DNA of 64,000 nt from positions 12,582,001-12,646,000 of the forward strand of contig NW_025062478.1 in the NCBI RefSeq assembly GCF_000002995.4, in the 5' to 3' direction. The translations under genes and the position numbers were made by a program. The stretch comes from Brugia malayi (lineage: Eukaryota > Nematoda > Chromadorea > Rhabditida > Onchocercidae). Below, piece after piece: positions 23,820-34,077 of the stretch. Position 1 is the first letter of the stretch; every line of letters begins with the position of its first letter. Under the pieces are notes generated by a model. It was not told where the DNA came from. It saw only the letters and a list, made by a program, of their open reading frames with translations, and made no database searches.

Positions 23820-25034
23820 ATGTCATTTGAGGCAGCGCAAACGGATCAAACAGAACCGTTGGACTTGTCAATATCAAAAGTGAGAGATGAAGGGGATGGA
23901 CCACGAGGCTTATCAGTGGAAAAAGAAAATGATGAAGAAATTGGATTGCAAGTATTTCAAACAAAATCCTTGGATTTATCAGTTCCAAAACTGAAAGAGG
24001 AAGGGAATAAATCACAAGGCTTATCAATGGAGGGAGTAAGTTATGAAGGAATTAAACCGCGACGACAGCTCATTCCAATGAAAACTTTAATAGAAGCAAT
24101 GGAGCAAGAAAGAAAAACGAGAAATAAGCAACGTTGTGATATATGTCGGAAGGAGGTAAGAAACATGAAAATACATATGATGACTCATACCGGGGGGAAG
24201 CCATACAGTTGTCCAATATGCAAAAAGGATTTTGCTCAGTTTGCGCATATGAAAGAACATGCAATGACTCATACCGGTGAGAAACCGCACAGTTGTCCGA
24301 TATGCAAAAAGAATTTCACTCGGTTCAGGGATATGAAAGGACATATGATGATTCATACCGATGAGAAACCGCACAGTTGTTCGATATGCAAAAAGAATTT
24401 CACTCGGCTTAAAAATCTGAAACAACATATGATGATTCATACCGGTAAGAAACCGTACAGTTGTCCGATATGCAAAGAGAATTTCACTCGGTTCAGGGAT
24501 ATGAAAAGACATGTGATGGCTCACACTAGTGAGAAGCCATACAGTTGTCCATTAAGCAGAAAGAATTTTACTCATTTTATGCATATGAAGCAACATATAA
24601 TGACTCATACCGGTGAGAGACCGTATATTTGTTCGATATGCAAAAAGAATTTCACTCGGCTTAGAAATCTGAAACAACATATAATGACTCATACCGGTGA
24701 GAAACCGTACAGTTGTCCGATATGCAAAAAGAATTTCATTAGTTCCTTTAATATGAAAAGACATATGATTACTCATACCGATGAGAAGCCGCACAGCTGT
24801 CCGATATGCAAAAAAAATTTTACTCTGTCCTATAGTATGAAAAATCATATGTTGATTCATGTCGGTGAGAAGCCGTACTGTTGTTCGGTATGCGGAAAAA
24901 GTTTCCTACGAAAACATGATTTGCAGTCTCACACGGCAACTCATGATATGAATAGACCTGTCTATCACTGCAGTGTATGCAATAAAGATTTGAAGAGCAA
25001 ACGCGGCTTAAAATTACACATGCGGAATCATTAA
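23820..25034 (+). CDS. C2H2 zinc-finger gene B, the intact family member
   Basis: Single open frame of 404 residues. N-terminal part: PLDLS at 13-17; the second copy has become SLDLS (50-54). From residue 106 there are eleven finger units: the short first finger, nine standard ones, and a final CSVCNKDLKSKRGLKLHMRNH at the C-terminus. Finger 6 has lost its second cysteine (CPLSRKNF) and probably cannot bind zinc. Linkers are mostly HTGEKP/HTDEKP. Helix residues differ from finger to finger (RFRDMKGH, RLKNLKQH, SFNMKRH, SYSMKNH), so this copy should read a longer and more varied DNA site than A or C. Expected role: nuclear repressor recruiting CtBP through PLDLS. It has no intron in its coding part. 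Confidence 0.85.
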   Translation: MSFEAAQTDQTEPLDLSISKVRDEGDGPRGLSVEKENDEEIGLQVFQTKSLDLSVPKLKEEGNKSQGLSMEGVSYEGIKPRRQLIPMKTLIEAMEQERKTRNKQRCDICRKEVRNMKIHMMTHTGGKPYSCPICKKDFAQFAHMKEHAMTHTGEKPHSCPICKKNFTRFRDMKGHMMIHTDEKPHSCSICKKNFTRLKNLKQHMMIHTGKKPYSCPICKENFTRFRDMKRHVMAHTSEKPYSCPLSRKNFTHFMHMKQHIMTHTGERPYICSICKKNFTRLRNLKQHIMTHTGEKPYSCPICKKNFISSFNMKRHMITHTDEKPHSCPICKKNFTLSYSMKNHMLIHVGEKPYCCSVCGKSFLRKHDLQSHTATHDMNRPVYHCSVCNKDLKSKRGLKLHMRNH

Positions 25035-26544
25035 ATCTTACGTTTTACACTTTAGTTTGAACTGAAGAAATACGCATTGCTATTTTTGTTGTTGTTAATT
25101 ATTTATATTTTCCATCAGTCAATTTTTGTGTCATTGATTTTTTAATAAATCTCTGTCGCTCGTTATCCGTTGCGTGCAAGTTATTCTCCTGGTTACATAT
25201 ATGCAAATATGTTTGTTATCTTCTGCGGTGAATAACTTGTAAATAAATATATCTGTTATTAAACTACTAATAAAATGAAATTGCTCATATGTGTTCTTTC
25301 TTCAATTATTGCATAAATAACATTGAATTAAGTTTTTGGGGTAGAAAAGAATTTTCTTAATCACATACCATTTCATACGGTTACATAATTATGCGAATTT
25401 CATTAAATTCATATCAATGAGTAATTAATTGAAAATCAATGAAAATATTACAGATAAAAATCAGCCCGAGATTTGAGCAGGCATATACAAAAGCGTAGTT
25501 TTCTTACTATTTTTGTTGACTAAAATATTCCTAAAACCATTAACAATAACAAAATTAATACATGTCGCAAAAGTTTTATCAACTAAACAATTTGCTTTTT
25601 TTATCACTGGGATGCAATCATTTGCACTTGTCAAGAAATCATAACGTGACGTATATTTCATTTGTTCTAACCTTTCCAATTAAATCGATTTATTTATAAT
25701 TCATTTTTTTTGCTATTGTGAGTGACAAATTTGTTTAATCATTTGCTCATAATTAATTTATTTATTTGACTCACTTCTTATGTGATGAAAATTAAATTTG
25801 CAGAAGCAAAGAAATGCTTATACCTTAAAGAGTTTATAGCGCGAAAGATGGAAAGTAACAAATGGAGTGTTTGACTTTGTGATGCAAAATGTTTGTTTTG
25901 AATAAATAAAGTTTGTAAAGGTTGAAGTGACATTTTTTTCAAGTTGAAGAATAAAAAATAAATCAGTCCAAGTATTTCAATGAAAAGGATGAAATATACT
26001 TCACTACTTTTTTTTTTCTTTTTCATTTAACAAGCATCCAAAAATTTTAACGATCAGTTGATATTGCTAAAGAAATATAAATAAAAATGAATGACGTATG
26101 ACTGATCTGATCTATATTGTAGTTTAATGATTAAGACGGTGCAGAATGGTATACCAACTACTCCAGCATGCTGCAAAAAAGTTTAATGAATAACAATTAA
26201 GTTCTGTCATTCTTATTTAATTAGCGACAATAAATTTAGCAAATTTCGATAAAAAATTTATAATTTCATTTTGCATGTATTCTGCAGCATTGTATCGTAT
26301 TTTCGAACAGCAATAATTAGAAATGGTATGCCTGTGCTAGCAAGCAGCTCGTTCTTGAACTACTGTTGTTTCATCACTTTCTCCTTTTTCGATTTTAAAA
26401 GAAATTATTCTCATTTACATATATTTCATCTATTTCTTCTAATTGAGCAATTTTCAAAATAACTGCAAGTCCACTTAAAGTTTAAAAATTACAACATGCT
26501 GCAATACCTTGGAGATTTAAAATTTTGTACAAACTGATGATTTT
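25035..26544. other. Spacer: downstream flank of B and upstream module of fragment D
   Basis: 25255-25690 resembles the downstream flanks of copies A and E. From about 25760 to 26544 it resembles the upstream modules, including TTCTTCTAATTGAGCAATTTTCAAAATAAC-like text split over 26430-26465 and the family donor position, where the GT has become GC (AACTGCAAGTCCAC). No gene seen. Confidence 0.65.
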
Positions 26545-26925
26545 ATATCATTTGAAGCAGCTCAAACGGACCAAACAGAACTGTTGATTTTATCAATATC
26601 AAAAGTGAAAGAGGAAGGGAATGAATCGCAAGGCTTATCAGTGAAGGGAATTAGTGATGAACGAATTAAACCGATGTTAGGGATCGTTCCAATCGAAACA
26701 CTGATGGAAGTAATGGGACTATCAAAGCAAAATGAAGTAGTGGAAAGAAATGGTTTTGTGATATACGTGGTTTTGTGGTTTTGTCAAAAGGAAGTAGTAA
26801 TGTGATACCGGTGCGAAGCTATACTGTTGTCTGATATGCAAGAAAAATTTCTCAAGAAAACTCTTTTTGCAAATGCAAATGTCAACTCATAATAAAATTA
26901 CATACAATTGTCCTATATTTTGCCT
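26545..26925 (+). pseudogene. Zinc-finger fragment D
   Basis: Collinear with the start of genes A-C, but the ATG is ATA, the first motif is LILS instead of PLDLS, and the second motif block is deleted. A degenerate finger region follows (LLSDMQEKFLKKTLFANAN-like in shifted frames). Similarity stops abruptly at about 26925, where dispersed repeat R1 begins. An open frame of 73 codons (26584-26805) remains but is a relic of the N-terminal part. Confidence 0.75.
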
Positions 26926-27167
26926 CATTTTAGTGATGAAATCTTCAGAAAAAGCGAAGCCTATTTAATTTACTTCTCTTTCTCAATCAGTTTCATGAAA
27001 CATTTTATTTTTCTTCTCAGCTGTATTTTTAAATTCTCGAGTAAATCTGTTATAGATTTTCAGCTGCAAAATTGCAAATAAAGTCAGTGCTTTCTTTTTT
27101 TGCGATAAACATATTTTAAAAACTTTTATTTAATTTATTTAATCGTTTCAGTTTCTGAACCTTTAGA
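26925..27167 (+). repeat. Dispersed repeat R1, copy 3, at the broken end of D
   Basis: Collinear with 10867-11283 from its middle to its end. Its junction with fragment D suggests that a rearrangement at this repeat removed the rest of D. Confidence 0.7.
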
Positions 27168-27433
27168 AACTTCATCATTGAGCATAGCATGCAACATGTT
27201 TGATATTTATGCACAACAAAGAAATTTGTTCATTAAAATAAGACAATAAAAAAGTGGAAAATACTACACTAATATGCATATAAGACTAAAAATAAGTTGC
27301 TCACAAGCAACCAATCACAATATTAACAATAATAAAACTGTTGCCAACAAAATAAGGAAGGAATAACTAACAATAATTTGACTAATAGAAAATACAAATA
27401 TCAACAACCATTTCATTTTAGAAGGTGTAAGCT

Positions 27434-28865
27434 TTAATAATTTCGCATGTGTGATATCGAAGTAGATTTAGAGAAAAAAGCTTTACTGCATACAGTACAT
27501 TGGTAGATAGATCTATTCATGTTATGAGTTACCAGGTACACTTTCACGTTTTCTTGACCAACTTTTCCCGAATACCGCTGGATAACTACCCGGTTTTCCA
27601 CCGCTACGAGTCATTATATGCTTTTTCATGTTTACTGCTTTCTTTTGACATATTATGGCAGGGCTCTTTCCCCATGCATTTCTTTTGCTTTGGTAATTTC
27701 ATTAAACCGTTCATCTCCGGCTTCGCAGCAATATGAGTCATTATATTATTCTTCATATTTGAGAGGTGAGCGAAATTTCTTCTGCACATTGGGCAAATTT
27801 TCGAATTCTCGAGCGTATAACTCGTTACATGTCCATTCATATGCAAGAAATAAGAGAAACTTCTCTTGCATACCGGACAAATGCAGGGATTTTTACCGGT
27901 ATGAGTCATCATATGTTTTTTCATGTCCCAGAAGTGAACGAAATTTCTTTTGCATATCGGACAACTGTATGTCTTCCCACCAATATGAGTCATCATATGT
28001 TTTTTCATGTCCCAGAAGCGAACGAAATTTTTTTGCATATCGGACAACTGTATGCCTTTTCACCGATATGAGCCATTGTATGTTTTTTCATATTCCAGAA
28101 GTGAGCGAAATTTCTTTTGCATACCGGACAACTGTACGTCTTTTCAGTGATATGAGTCATTATATGTTTTTTCATATCCCAGAAGCGAAAGAGATTTTTT
28201 TTGCATACTGGACAACTATACGGCTGTTTGCCAATATGAGTCATCACATGTTTTTTCATGTCCCAGAAGCGAACGAAATTTTTTTTGCATACCGGACAAC
28301 TATACGTCTTTTCACCGATATGAGTCATCATATGTTTTTTCATATCCCAGAAGCGAACGAAATTTGTTTTGCATACCGGACAACTGTATGTCTTTTCACC
28401 AATGTGAGTCATCATATGTTTTTCCATATCCCAGAAGCGAGCGAAATTTGCTTTGCATACCGGACAACTGTATGTCTTTTCACCGCTATGAGTCATCGTA
28501 TGTTTTTTCATATTTGCTACGTTCTTTTGACATATATCACAGCATTGTTTCTTTCCCGTGCTTTCTTTTTGCTTCGATAGTTCCATCACATCCATCAAAG
28601 TTTCGATTGGAACGGGCTGTCGCTGCGGTTTAATTCCTTCATAACTTACTCCCTCCATTGATAAGCTTTGTGATTTATTCCCTTCCTCTTTCAGTTTTGG
28701 AATTGATAAATCCAAGGGTTTTGTTTGAAACACTTGCAATCCAATTTCTTCATCACTCTCTTTTTGCATTGATAAGCCCTGTGATCCATCTCCTTCCCCT
28801 TTCACTTTTGATATTAACAAATCCAACAGTTCTGTTTGGTCCGTTTGCACTACCTCAAATGGCAT
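27434..28865 (-). pseudogene. C2H2 zinc-finger gene C, frameshifted
   Basis: Minus-strand copy. Frame 1 (28865 down to 28005, 286 residues) has LLDLL at 13-17, PLDLS at 50-54 and the short first finger. Six full fingers follow it or begin there, five of them with almost the same helix (RFWDMKKH). The seventh breaks at 28028-28034, where a run of 7 T (A in sense) replaces the 8 seen at the same place in another finger (28279-28286). After the shift, fingers resume (27604-28047) with KTYSCPICKRNFVHFWDMKK and weaker ones (CPVCKRSFSYF, CPMCRRNFAHL). A second copy of the linker plus first-finger region follows (MKLPKQKKCMGKEP), then further shifted relics ending LVTHNMNRSIYQCTVCSKAFF and HMRNY stop at 27434. 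A one-base assembly error at the T run is possible; the far C-terminal decay is real in any case. Confidence 0.8.
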
Positions 28866-29774
28866 GAAATTATAGTATGTGCAAAAATTTTAATTTCCAG
28901 GATATTGACAACACTATACCTTAGCGCTATGTTGTATTTATTAATTTTAAGTGGACTTACGGTAGTTTGAATATAGTTTAATTGGAGGAAGAAGAATAAA
29001 TAGATGAAATGCATGTCAATAAGAATAATCTCTTGCCAGTTCTGAAAAATTCAAATTCTAAGATATACCTCTGCTGTTTGACAAATGTGCAAAGGAGAAA
29101 TTTTTCCAAGTAAATGCTTTTCTAAATATATTAGATTATTTACGAATTAATCATTAAGTTTCAAAAATTTTCCTATAAATCGAAAACCTTGAAAAGAGCT
29201 GACAGTTGTAAAAATAAATAAAATAGAACTTACTGAATGAAATTTGTAAGACAATTTGACAAAGACCACGCGATCACTTCTGTTAGGTAATGTTATTGTT
29301 AGAGAATCGTGTGTATAAAGGTTTATTCAGGTAGGAGTGACAAACTGTGTTGCCAACTATGTCTATTGATAACTTACGTCCACATATAATAATATAGGTT
29401 TAATAATGATAATAGAATATGTAATATATTAATAATATTAGAATACATAAAAAATAATAGTATGTATAATAATATGATAACAACAATCACCCTTTACATT
29501 GAGTAATTTTATTCCAGCTGGTATATTACATTGCTGGAAATAATTTATGTAAAGCAGTTGTGACATTTTTTGCACAATTTTGTTTCATTTCGTTTTTATT
29601 TAACGTTTCATTCATATTTTTTTCAAAAAAATTCAGCGTTTTTCCTACATTCTGGATGGTTAATAAACAGATTAAAATTATTGACGATAGTCAAAAGTTA
29701 CATGGAATAATAATGGGCACGTAACTGCAACGAATAAGATAAAAGAAACACATGAAAATTCGTACTGATATCAG
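28866..29774 (-). repeat. Upstream module of zinc-finger gene C
   Basis: Reverse-complement relative of the A and B upstream modules, with the CTACCGTAAGTCCACTT donor block at about 28950-28970 and the TGTCACAACTG block near 29550-29570. More diverged from A and B than these are from each other. Confidence 0.7.
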
Positions 29775-30160
29775 GTGATTGCTTTCTGATCCGTTCCGCC
29801 AGCAATCTCTTATACATATTATTGTATAAGTGTTGTATTGTACGCTCTTTGAACGATACTATCAGTATTGCCACCTTAACATTTTAACATCCATTGGACT
29901 GAACATATAACCAATGTTGTTATCCTCCAACAAGCAGGCATCATTAATACAGATATCATGCTATCCACTGTGGTTGGATGGTCACATCTCTAGGATGAAG
30001 GATCATTGTCTTCGATTCTGATTCTACGATTATGCTGTGTGGCGAAATTGCCACTATCTACTGAAATAGAAAATGCCCCCAGAAAAGAGGTACAAGGATT
30101 ACTGGAATTATCCCTCCGTCTTGGATAAATTCATCTCAAACAGTGAGATATAACGTTGTG
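29775..30160 (-). repeat. Inverted repeat R2, right arm (uninterrupted)
   Basis: Reverse complement of 21857-22171 plus 22545-22612, here contiguous. It lies between the divergent copies C and E, as the left arm lies between the divergent copies F and B. Confidence 0.85.
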
Positions 30161-31171
30161 ACTTTCTTTTGGAAGATACACGAGCTCAGATTTGCAAATA
30201 GTGTCGCCCAGCAAGATGTTTCGCTGTGTTTTCTGTAGACTCATCTATCCTGCATTAATCATTTTAGCTACAAAGCGTTTGTAAATGCAGGTGGATTCTT
30301 TGCTTTGCAAAAGATAAATTTCCAATCCAAATTATCACAACAAAATGTAAGAAAGAAAAGGAAAAAATATTTTTGGATGCTTGGAGTGGTCTGTTTTATT
30401 TCTTGACTGTATGTAACAATTATTTGACTACCGTTAATAATTTTAATCTGTCTGTTAACCTTCCAGAATGTAGAACAAAACGCTGAAGCGTTAACTGAAA
30501 GCAAAATAAAACAAAGTTGTGCAAAAATGTCACAACTGTTTTGCATAAATTATTCCCAAAAATGCAATATAATAGCTAAAATAAAATTATTTAGTGTAAA
30601 CAATGATTGCCATTAACATATTATTATATATTTCATATTATTATTTTACCTATATTATTATACATGGAAATTATAACTTATCAATATACGTAGTTTATCA
30701 CTCCCATCTTAACAAGCATTTATACATACATGCGATTGTCTAACAATATCTAACAGAAGTGATCTATTGATCTCTGTCAAATTCTCTACAAACCTCAAAA
30801 GTAAATTATACTTCATTTAACTCTTTTTAATTACTTTTCAAGGTTTCGCGTTATGAGAAGGATTTTGGGATTCGATGATAAATTTATAAATAATATAATA
30901 TAATTTGAAAAATATACATTGTTGGAATTTTTCCTTTATGCATTTCTCAGATAACAGCATTATTATTTATTATGAGCAGTGGTAAAGTAAATTTGAATTT
31001 TTTTCAGAATTGGCAAGAAATTAGTTTCATTGGCATGCATTGCATGTATTTCTTCTTCCTTTCTCAACTGAGCAATATTCAAAACTACTGTGAGTCCACC
31101 TTAGTTAACAAAATGCAACATAGCGCTGCAGTGCCTTAGAGTTTTGAAATTTTATACAGATTAACAATTTC
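30161..31171 (+). repeat. Upstream module of zinc-finger remnant E
   Basis: Contains the TGTCACAACTG and TTTTGCATAAATT blocks (30520-30560), the ATTATTTAGTGTA tail and the family donor position as CTACTGTGAGTCC (31085-31098). No other gene is visible. Confidence 0.7.
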
Positions 31172-31603
31172 ATGCTATTTGAGGCAGCATAAAAGGATAA
31201 AACAGAACCGTTTGATCCATCAGCTCCAAATTAAACAAGAAAGGGGAGGCCTGTCAGTGGAGGGAGAGAGTGAGTGATAATAAGACTTCAACGGTTCGTT
31301 TCAATCGAAACAGATGGAGGTAACCATCAAAGCAAAAAAGAAAGCACAAGAAAGAAACGGCGCTGTCATATATATATGTATATATGTCGAAAGGAGGTAG
31401 CAACTATGAAAAAGCATATAACGACCCATATTCGTAAGAAGCCGCACAGTTGTCCGGTATGCCGGAAAAGTTGTTCGAGAAAACAGGATATGCGGACTTA
31501 TATGATAAATCATGACATAAATAGACCTGTCTATCCCTGCACTGTATGCAATAAGGATTTTTGGTCTAAAGACAAATTGAAATCACACATGTGGAATCAT
31601 TAA
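31172..31603 (+). pseudogene. Zinc-finger remnant E, still open for 109 codons at its 3' end
   Basis: The ancestral start reads MLFEAA then stop, and PLDLS has become PFDPSAP-like text across a broken frame. A later ATG at 31274 opens 109 codons that keep a degenerate first finger (CHIYMYICRKEVATMKKHITTH, enlarged by a TATATG repeat), one complete finger (CPVCRKSCSRKQ) with a Tyr in place of its first zinc His, and an intact last finger ending SHMWNH. Most middle fingers are deleted. It could make a small protein of one or two fingers but has no repression motif. Confidence 0.7.
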
Positions 31604-32960
31604 AGCTTACGCTTTTCTCTTTATTTTCAAAAGAAGAAATAAGCATTGTTATTTCTGTTGTTGTTAATTATTTATATTCTTCACCAGTCACTTATCCTTT
31701 TTTAAAATAATTATCGCTGCTACTATAGTTATCGGTTATGTTCAATTATTCCTCTTAATCACATATAATGTGTCATATCTTTCCTACCTTATTATTTATT
31801 TTGTTAGAATAAATAAATTTCCTGGCGGTGCCTGCATAACATGCAACCCTGCATGCCATGCACAAAGAATAAGTATTAATGCTGTTAAATACTAATGAAA
31901 CAAAATTGATTATATGTATTCTTTTAGCGATTATTCCATTGATAACATAGAAGTAAATTTTTGGAAAAGAAAAGAATCTTTTTAATCGCAGCATATCATT
32001 TCATATTGGATTATACAACTAACTGTGCAATTCGCAACGAAAATTTTATCCATTAATTTTATTTGTCAATTAGCATTCAAAATTCTGTTTCAATTGTTCT
32101 ATTTTTATTTAGAATTCCACTCACTAAAAATACTTAGTGTACTAATCTGACTTGAAAACGCATAATGCAGAATCATTAAAACATGCAGGTTAAACAGATA
32201 TGCGTTGTGATATTTTTATTGTTGAGCGATCGAATAATTGATAGGCAAACAATAAAAGTTTCGAGTGAGCGAAAGATTTGAAGAGGTATATGGGAAAGTA
32301 CTGTGGCATAAAAAATCAAACATATCATCTAACTATTTCTGCTGGAGTGGAAAATTCATAAAATTATTAGCTCTCACTTTTCATAATTGTGCATTTTTTA
32401 GAATTTTTCGTTACCTGATTTTACTAGTTGATATAAACTTCATATATTCTAATCGTTTCAATTAAATTTGCTTTATTTGCTGGAATTTGCATAATTGCTT
32501 CTTTTCTTCATTCTGCAGTTATAAATGCCAAAATCATTTAATCATTATTTATAATTAATTAGCTCATTTTATTGTGTGACGACAAAAAAATGCAATGAAA
32601 GCAGTGATTGACTCTGTAGTGCAAAAGACGCAAAAGACTTAAAATAGAATTTTAAATAGAACTTGTAAAAGTTGAAGAGAATTTGTGAAATTACTACTGG
32701 TATTTATTTCAAATTTGAGTATAAAAAATAACTCAGTCGAAGCATTTCAGTGAAAAGGACAAAATATACTTCACTACTTTCTTTTCACCTTTAAATACAG
32801 ATTTTTTTTTTTATTCTTGATATTACTAAAGAAACAAAAATGACAAAAATGGATTATGACGAAGAATAAAATAGTCGGTATACTGTGAATGAGTTTCATG
32901 AATAGATTGAATTGTGTCATTCAATCTGTAATTTGCTTAATTAAAATTTTAACAATTAAT
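31604..32960. other. Downstream flank of E with a 3'-terminal zinc-finger relic (G)
   Basis: 31880-32045 matches the downstream flanks of A and B. At 32149-32180 a short piece resembles the last codons of the family (LKTHNAES-like, then TAA), followed by flank-like DNA, so a further copy once ended here. No gene seen otherwise. Confidence 0.6.
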
Positions 32961-33560
32961 TTAGCAATTTGACAAACATCGATAGCACCATTTCAGTTAA
33001 TGCAATTGTATTCTGCAATACTGTAACACAAATTAAGCTTGTAATTGCATAATAACAAATTTGACTTTTGAAATTTTTCCCTCTGACTAATATTGCATAT
33101 ATTTGAAAATATGGAAAAATTGAAGCGAAATGAAATAAAATTGGAGCAAAAAATGTCACAACTGTTCTGCATAAATTGCTTCCAACCAATGCAGTATAGC
33201 AAATGAAATTATTCAGTGTAAAGAATTAAAAATGATTGCTATTATCATATTCTACGTATACGTAAGTTATCAATACACGTTGTTTACTATTCCTATCTGA
33301 ATGAGCATTTACACATACGATTTTTTAACAATATTTTATAGAATAATTGATGGTTTTTATAAATCTTCTTCCACAGTTTCGCTCAGTAAGTTCTTTTTAA
33401 TTTATTTCTACAGCAGGTATCAGCTTTTTTCAAATTTTGACGTTATGAGAAAATTCTTGAAATAACTTATTTATTTGCTTGCTTAGAGAAGTTTGTCAAG
33501 CAGCAGCTGTGTTATTTCTTATGAGCAACTATCAGTAAGCAAATTTTTATACGAGATTAT
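32961..33560 (+). repeat. Orphan upstream module at the right end of the cluster
   Basis: Resembles the zinc-finger upstream modules (TGTCACAACTG at about 33152, ATTATTCAGTGTAAAGAATT at 33209-33228) but is followed by unrelated DNA with no finger sequence. It marks the right edge of the cluster. Confidence 0.65.
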
Positions 33561-34077
33561 ATATTGCATGGTAATTAACTTTCTAGGTTTTCATAATATT
33601 TTTTAATTCCAAACGAAGTTCAAAATAATAGTTAGCAGCATGTCTGATCAGATCAAACTCTAAATTGACAGTAATACTTAAACAACTAACAAAAATTTTA
33701 TTAGAATTATATTAAATATTCTTTTTTATGCGATGTTTAAGTCTTTATTACATTTTCACCCAAGAAGCCCTTCACGTACGTACGTAATCGATCGACGAAC
33801 TACCACTTTTAAGAATGGCAGATGAAACATGTATAGTGATTTTAAGCTATTCTATTAAATATACATCTTTTCCATGCGTCCCTTTCTCCAATGTGTATAT
33901 CGCCGTTATTCATCGACTTTTTTCTAACACTGAATTCTAGGCATCACTAAGGCTTACTATCGATATTTAAATATGGCCTTTCGTCTTATTTAAAGCAACT
34001 AGAGCCGAGCCGCTTGTGCGGTTGCGCTGCCTCAATCCTTTCATTTGTTTATGCTCTAGTATTATTTGCAATCAGTA

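Noticed and set aside
27618..28580. Plus-strand open frame of 320 codons across zinc-finger gene C
   Set aside because: It is the antisense of the finger array. The repeated codons of the finger unit contain no stop in that frame, so it stays open by repetition; the same effect appears in A (17391-18080) and B.
33773..33796. ACGTACGTACGT palindrome next to ATCGATCGA
   Set aside because: Short simple palindromes, about 290 bp before the 7B2 start; no known element matched.
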